Shown here: positions 3,743 to 5,647 of the stretch, in pieces | Layout of the letters: every line of letters starts with the position of its first letter | How positions within the stretch are numbered: the stretch's first letter is position 1 | From: JBFKAV01 sp041621405 | GTDB taxonomy: Bacteria; Pseudomonadota; Alphaproteobacteria; Rhodobacterales; Rhodobacteraceae | Length of the DNA: 5,647 nucleotides | Reading direction: 5' to 3' | Assembly (NCBI GenBank): GCA_041621405.1 | Contig: JBFKAV010000191.1 | Span: 1 to 5,647 of the forward strand | Program-made: the position numbers and the translations under genes | The notes under the pieces: generated by a model | Seen by the model: the letters and a program-made list of their open reading frames with translations, nothing else | Told to the model about the DNA's origin: nothing | Database searches by the model: none

Positions 3743-5647
3743 CTACTCCCTGGTCTTCATGACGGCGACGAGGTCGAGCCGGTCGAGCCGGCGGCGGACG
3801 ACGAGGGCCGCGCCGAGGGCAGCGGCGAGCACGACGAGGCTGGCCATGGCGAAGGTGTCGGCCTCGAGCACCAGCGGGATCCGGTAGAGATCGGAGGTAA
3901 AGCCCTGGATCGTGGCATAGGCGATGCTCGCGCCGATGAGCCAGCCCAAGGGCTGGGCGATCAGCGCCACCAGCATGGTCTCGCCGACGAGCACGAAGGA
4001 CACCTCTGCCTTGGTGAAGCCGAGGATCCTGAGGCTCGCCAGCTCGCGGGCGCGCTCGGACAGCTGGATCCGGGCCGAGTTGTAGGCGACGCCCACGGTG
4101 ATCAGCACGGCAACGGTGATGTAGATCGTGGTCATGTAGACCACGTTCTGGCGGATCGTGTCCTGGAACGAGCGGCGCACCTCGGTCAGCAAGATCGTGC
4201 CGGAGAGGCCCGGGATCTCCTTGATCGCGGCGTGCAGATCCTCGATCCGGGCCTCGTCGAGGGTGACGTTGATCGACGAGAGCCGCGGCGCCTGGCGGAA
4301 CAGCGTGTCGAGCGTGCCCATCCCGACATAGGCGCCGAGGCCGAAGTACTGGGTCACGGTACCGGCGACCGGGATCTCCACCGTCTCGCGCCGGCCGGTG
4401 AGGAATTCGACCTCGAGCATGTCGCCCTGGCGCACGGCGAGCTGCTCGGCCAGCCGCTCGGCCAGGAGGATGCCACCCTCGGGTATCTCGACCACGCGAC
4501 CCGAGCCGTCGATCACGCGGGACAGGTCGGTCGCGGGGGGGCGGGCGTCGATCGGTACGCGCTTCTTGAGGTGGCCGTTGCGCAGCATGGCGATGGTGTA
4601 TTGCTGCGGCTCGGCCTGCAGCACGCCGGGCAGGCGGCGCACCTCCTCGAGCGCGATCAAGGGCGCCTCCTGCGGCACCAGCAGCATCGCGTGCTGGCGG
4701 TTGCCCTGGAAGAAGGCGGTGTCGATGATCTCGTCGATGCTGTCGTTGAAGAAGTTGGAGGCGACGAGAATCGAGACCGCAAAAGCGACGCCCAGCGCCG
4801 AGAACGCGGTGCGCAGGGGCCAGCGGGTCAGGCTGCGGAGGATCATCATCGTTGGCTGCGACAGCCGGAGCGCGTGGAACAGGCGGTCGAGCAGGCTGCG
4901 CTTGAAGCTCGGGGGCGCTGGTGGCAGCATCGCCACGGCGGGCGCCATCCGGGCTGCGCCGAGCGCGCTCCTGAGCGCGCCGAGCGCGGCGCTGGCCAGC
5001 GCCAGGAGGCCCGAAACGGCGTAGGATTCGTAGGCCATCCGGAAGATCAGGAACGGGAAGTCGAAGAACCGCGCATAGAGCGAGGCGAGCCCGTAGGTGA
5101 GCCAGCTTCCCGCCACCCAGCCGACCGCCACGCCGACCAGCGCCACCAGTCCGGCAAGCATCAGGTAATGCACCGCGACCGCGAGGTTGGAATAGCCGAT
5201 CGCCTTCAGGAGCCCGATCTCGGAGCGTTCCAGGAACACGATCCGCCCGATCACCATGTTCACCAGGAACGCGGTGATGCCGAAGAACACCGGCGGCAGG
5301 ATGATCGACATCGACCTGAGTTGCTTCAGCTCGGCGTCGATGAAGGCGTGGCTCTCCTGCTTGTCGCGGGCAAAGGCGCCGGTGCCGCCATAGGGCTCCA
5401 GGAGGTCGTCCAGGCGGTCAGTAACCGCATCGATCTCGGCTTTGGCCGACAGCTTGAGCGAGAGCCCGTTGAAGGCTCCGGTCATGTCGAAGGCGGCGGC
5501 AGCGGCTTGCTCGGGCATGTAGATCACGCCGAAGCCCGCGTTGTCGGGCATCAGGCCTCCCGGCGGCAGCGTGTAGATGAACTCCGGGCTTAGGAAGGTG
5601 CCGGTGATGGTCAGCGGGCGCATCGAGCCGTTGAGGTTGGCGTGGAA
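3743..5647 (-). CDS. ABC transporter permease with two FtsX modules, N-terminus beyond window
   Basis: The frame is open to the window edge (634 visible residues plus stop). The Met at 5623 lies inside the conserved periplasmic domain and is not the true start: the residues just before it (FHANLNGS) run straight into RPLTITGTFLSPEFIYTLPP. Related permeases are roughly 780-850 residues, so the first membrane helix and part of the first periplasmic domain are missing. In visible-fragment numbering, membrane segments lie near 113-138, 155-187 and 209-225 (end of module 1), 280-298 (start of module 2), and 502-522, 552-580 and 598-617 (end of module 2). A second MacB-like periplasmic domain lies at about 300-500. 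Both modules carry the cytoplasmic coupling motif that contacts the ATPase: ERSEIGLLKAIGYS (140-153) and ERARELASLRILGF (531-544). No ATP-binding domain is visible, so a separate ATPase is expected, most likely upstream. With the adjoining adaptor it forms a tripartite efflux or lipid/lipoprotein-type exporter; the cargo is unknown. Confidence 0.88.
   Translation of the reverse strand, partial: FHANLNGSMRPLTITGTFLSPEFIYTLPPGGLMPDNAGFGVIYMPEQAAAAAFDMTGAFNGLSLKLSAKAEIDAVTDRLDDLLEPYGGTGAFARDKQESHAFIDAELKQLRSMSIILPPVFFGITAFLVNMVIGRIVFLERSEIGLLKAIGYSNLAVAVHYLMLAGLVALVGVAVGWVAGSWLTYGLASLYARFFDFPFLIFRMAYESYAVSGLLALASAALGALRSALGAARMAPAVAMLPPAPPSFKRSLLDRLFHALRLSQPTMMILRSLTRWPLRTAFSALGVAFAVSILVASNFFNDSIDEIIDTAFFQGNRQHAMLLVPQEAPLIALEEVRRLPGVLQAEPQQYTIAMLRNGHLKKRVPIDARPPATDLSRVIDGSGRVVEIPEGGILLAERLAEQLAVRQGDMLEVEFLTGRRETVEIPVAGTVTQYFGLGAYVGMGTLDTLFRQAPRLSSINVTLDEARIEDLHAAIKEIPGLSGTILLTEVRRSFQDTIRQNVVYMTTIYITVAVLITVGVAYNSARIQLSERARELASLRILGFTKAEVSFVLVGETMLVALIAQPLGWLIGASIAYATIQGFTSDLYRIPLVLEADTFAMASLVVLAAALGAALVVRRRLDRLDLVAVMKTRE
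3746..3751 (-). promoter_or_regulatory. Adaptor ribosome binding site within the permease 3' end
   Basis: AGGGAG on the minus strand encodes the last two permease codons (Arg, Glu), immediately before the TAG stop. It stands six bases before the adaptor ATG at 3739. This arrangement decides the adaptor start and indicates translational coupling, which would help keep permease and adaptor levels matched. Confidence 0.75.

Noticed and set aside
4535..4541. Run of seven G in the permease as a phase-variation tract
   Set aside because: It is short, encodes an ordinary Arg-Pro-Pro stretch in a GC-rich gene, and nothing else suggests phase-variable expression.
4232..5593. A 453-codon plus-strand frame opposite the permease
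   Set aside because: It has the same antisense shadow composition (Arg/Asp/His/Gln-rich) and no motif. The permease on the other strand has clear membrane helices and two FtsX coupling motifs.
5621..5623. The Met codon at 5623 as the permease start
   Set aside because: The frame stays open to the window edge, the codon lies inside the conserved periplasmic domain, and the first membrane helix of module 1 would be missing. The gene is annotated as partial instead.

Overview
This is a GC-rich stretch, judged by eye, from what is most likely an alphaproteobacterium, probably Rhodobacteraceae-like. The reasons are the strong G/C bias at third codon positions, the typical glutaryl-CoA dehydrogenase sequence, and AGGGAG/GGAAAG-type ribosome binding sites at every visible start. 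The taxonomic guess is inference. All five genes lie on the minus strand, so transcription runs from high to low coordinates. The genes at both edges are cut by the window.

Layout in transcription order: (1) 5647-3743, the C-terminal three quarters or so of a large ABC transporter permease with two FtsX-type modules; (2) 3739-2528, a HlyD/MacA-type periplasmic adaptor that starts 3 bases after the permease stop; (3) 2506-1574, an NAD-dependent L-lactate dehydrogenase 21 bases downstream of the adaptor; (4) a 97-base regulatory gap (1477-1573) with nested palindromes and a plausible sigma-70-type promoter; (5) 1476-256, glutaryl-CoA dehydrogenase GcdH; (6) a 105-base gap (151-255) with an 11-bp perfect hairpin and short TTTCCG repeats; (7) 150-1, the first 50 codons of a protein that looks like the start of a thiamine-diphosphate E1 (2-oxoacid dehydrogenase) subunit.

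Functionally there are two blocks. The right block (permease, adaptor, lactate dehydrogenase) looks like one transcription unit. The permease and adaptor form the inner-membrane and periplasmic parts of a tripartite efflux machine; its ATPase is expected just outside the window, upstream of the permease. The adaptor keeps the R-x3-L-x6-S hairpin-tip motif used to dock on TolC-family channels. A cytoplasmic lactate dehydrogenase at the end of such an operon is the oddest arrangement here. The left block is acyl-CoA catabolism: GcdH completes lysine/tryptophan/glutarate breakdown to crotonyl-CoA and has its own promoter region. The E1-like gene after it could belong to a related 2-oxoacid route, but only its N-terminus is visible.

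I see no rRNA, tRNA, CRISPR array, insertion sequence, prophage gene or attachment site. The complete genes are intact, with no frameshift or internal stop. Most of the window is ordinary metabolic and transport sequence. The items worth a second look are the phased palindromes upstream of gcdH, the efflux-dehydrogenase operon, and the repeat-bearing leader of the E1-like gene.
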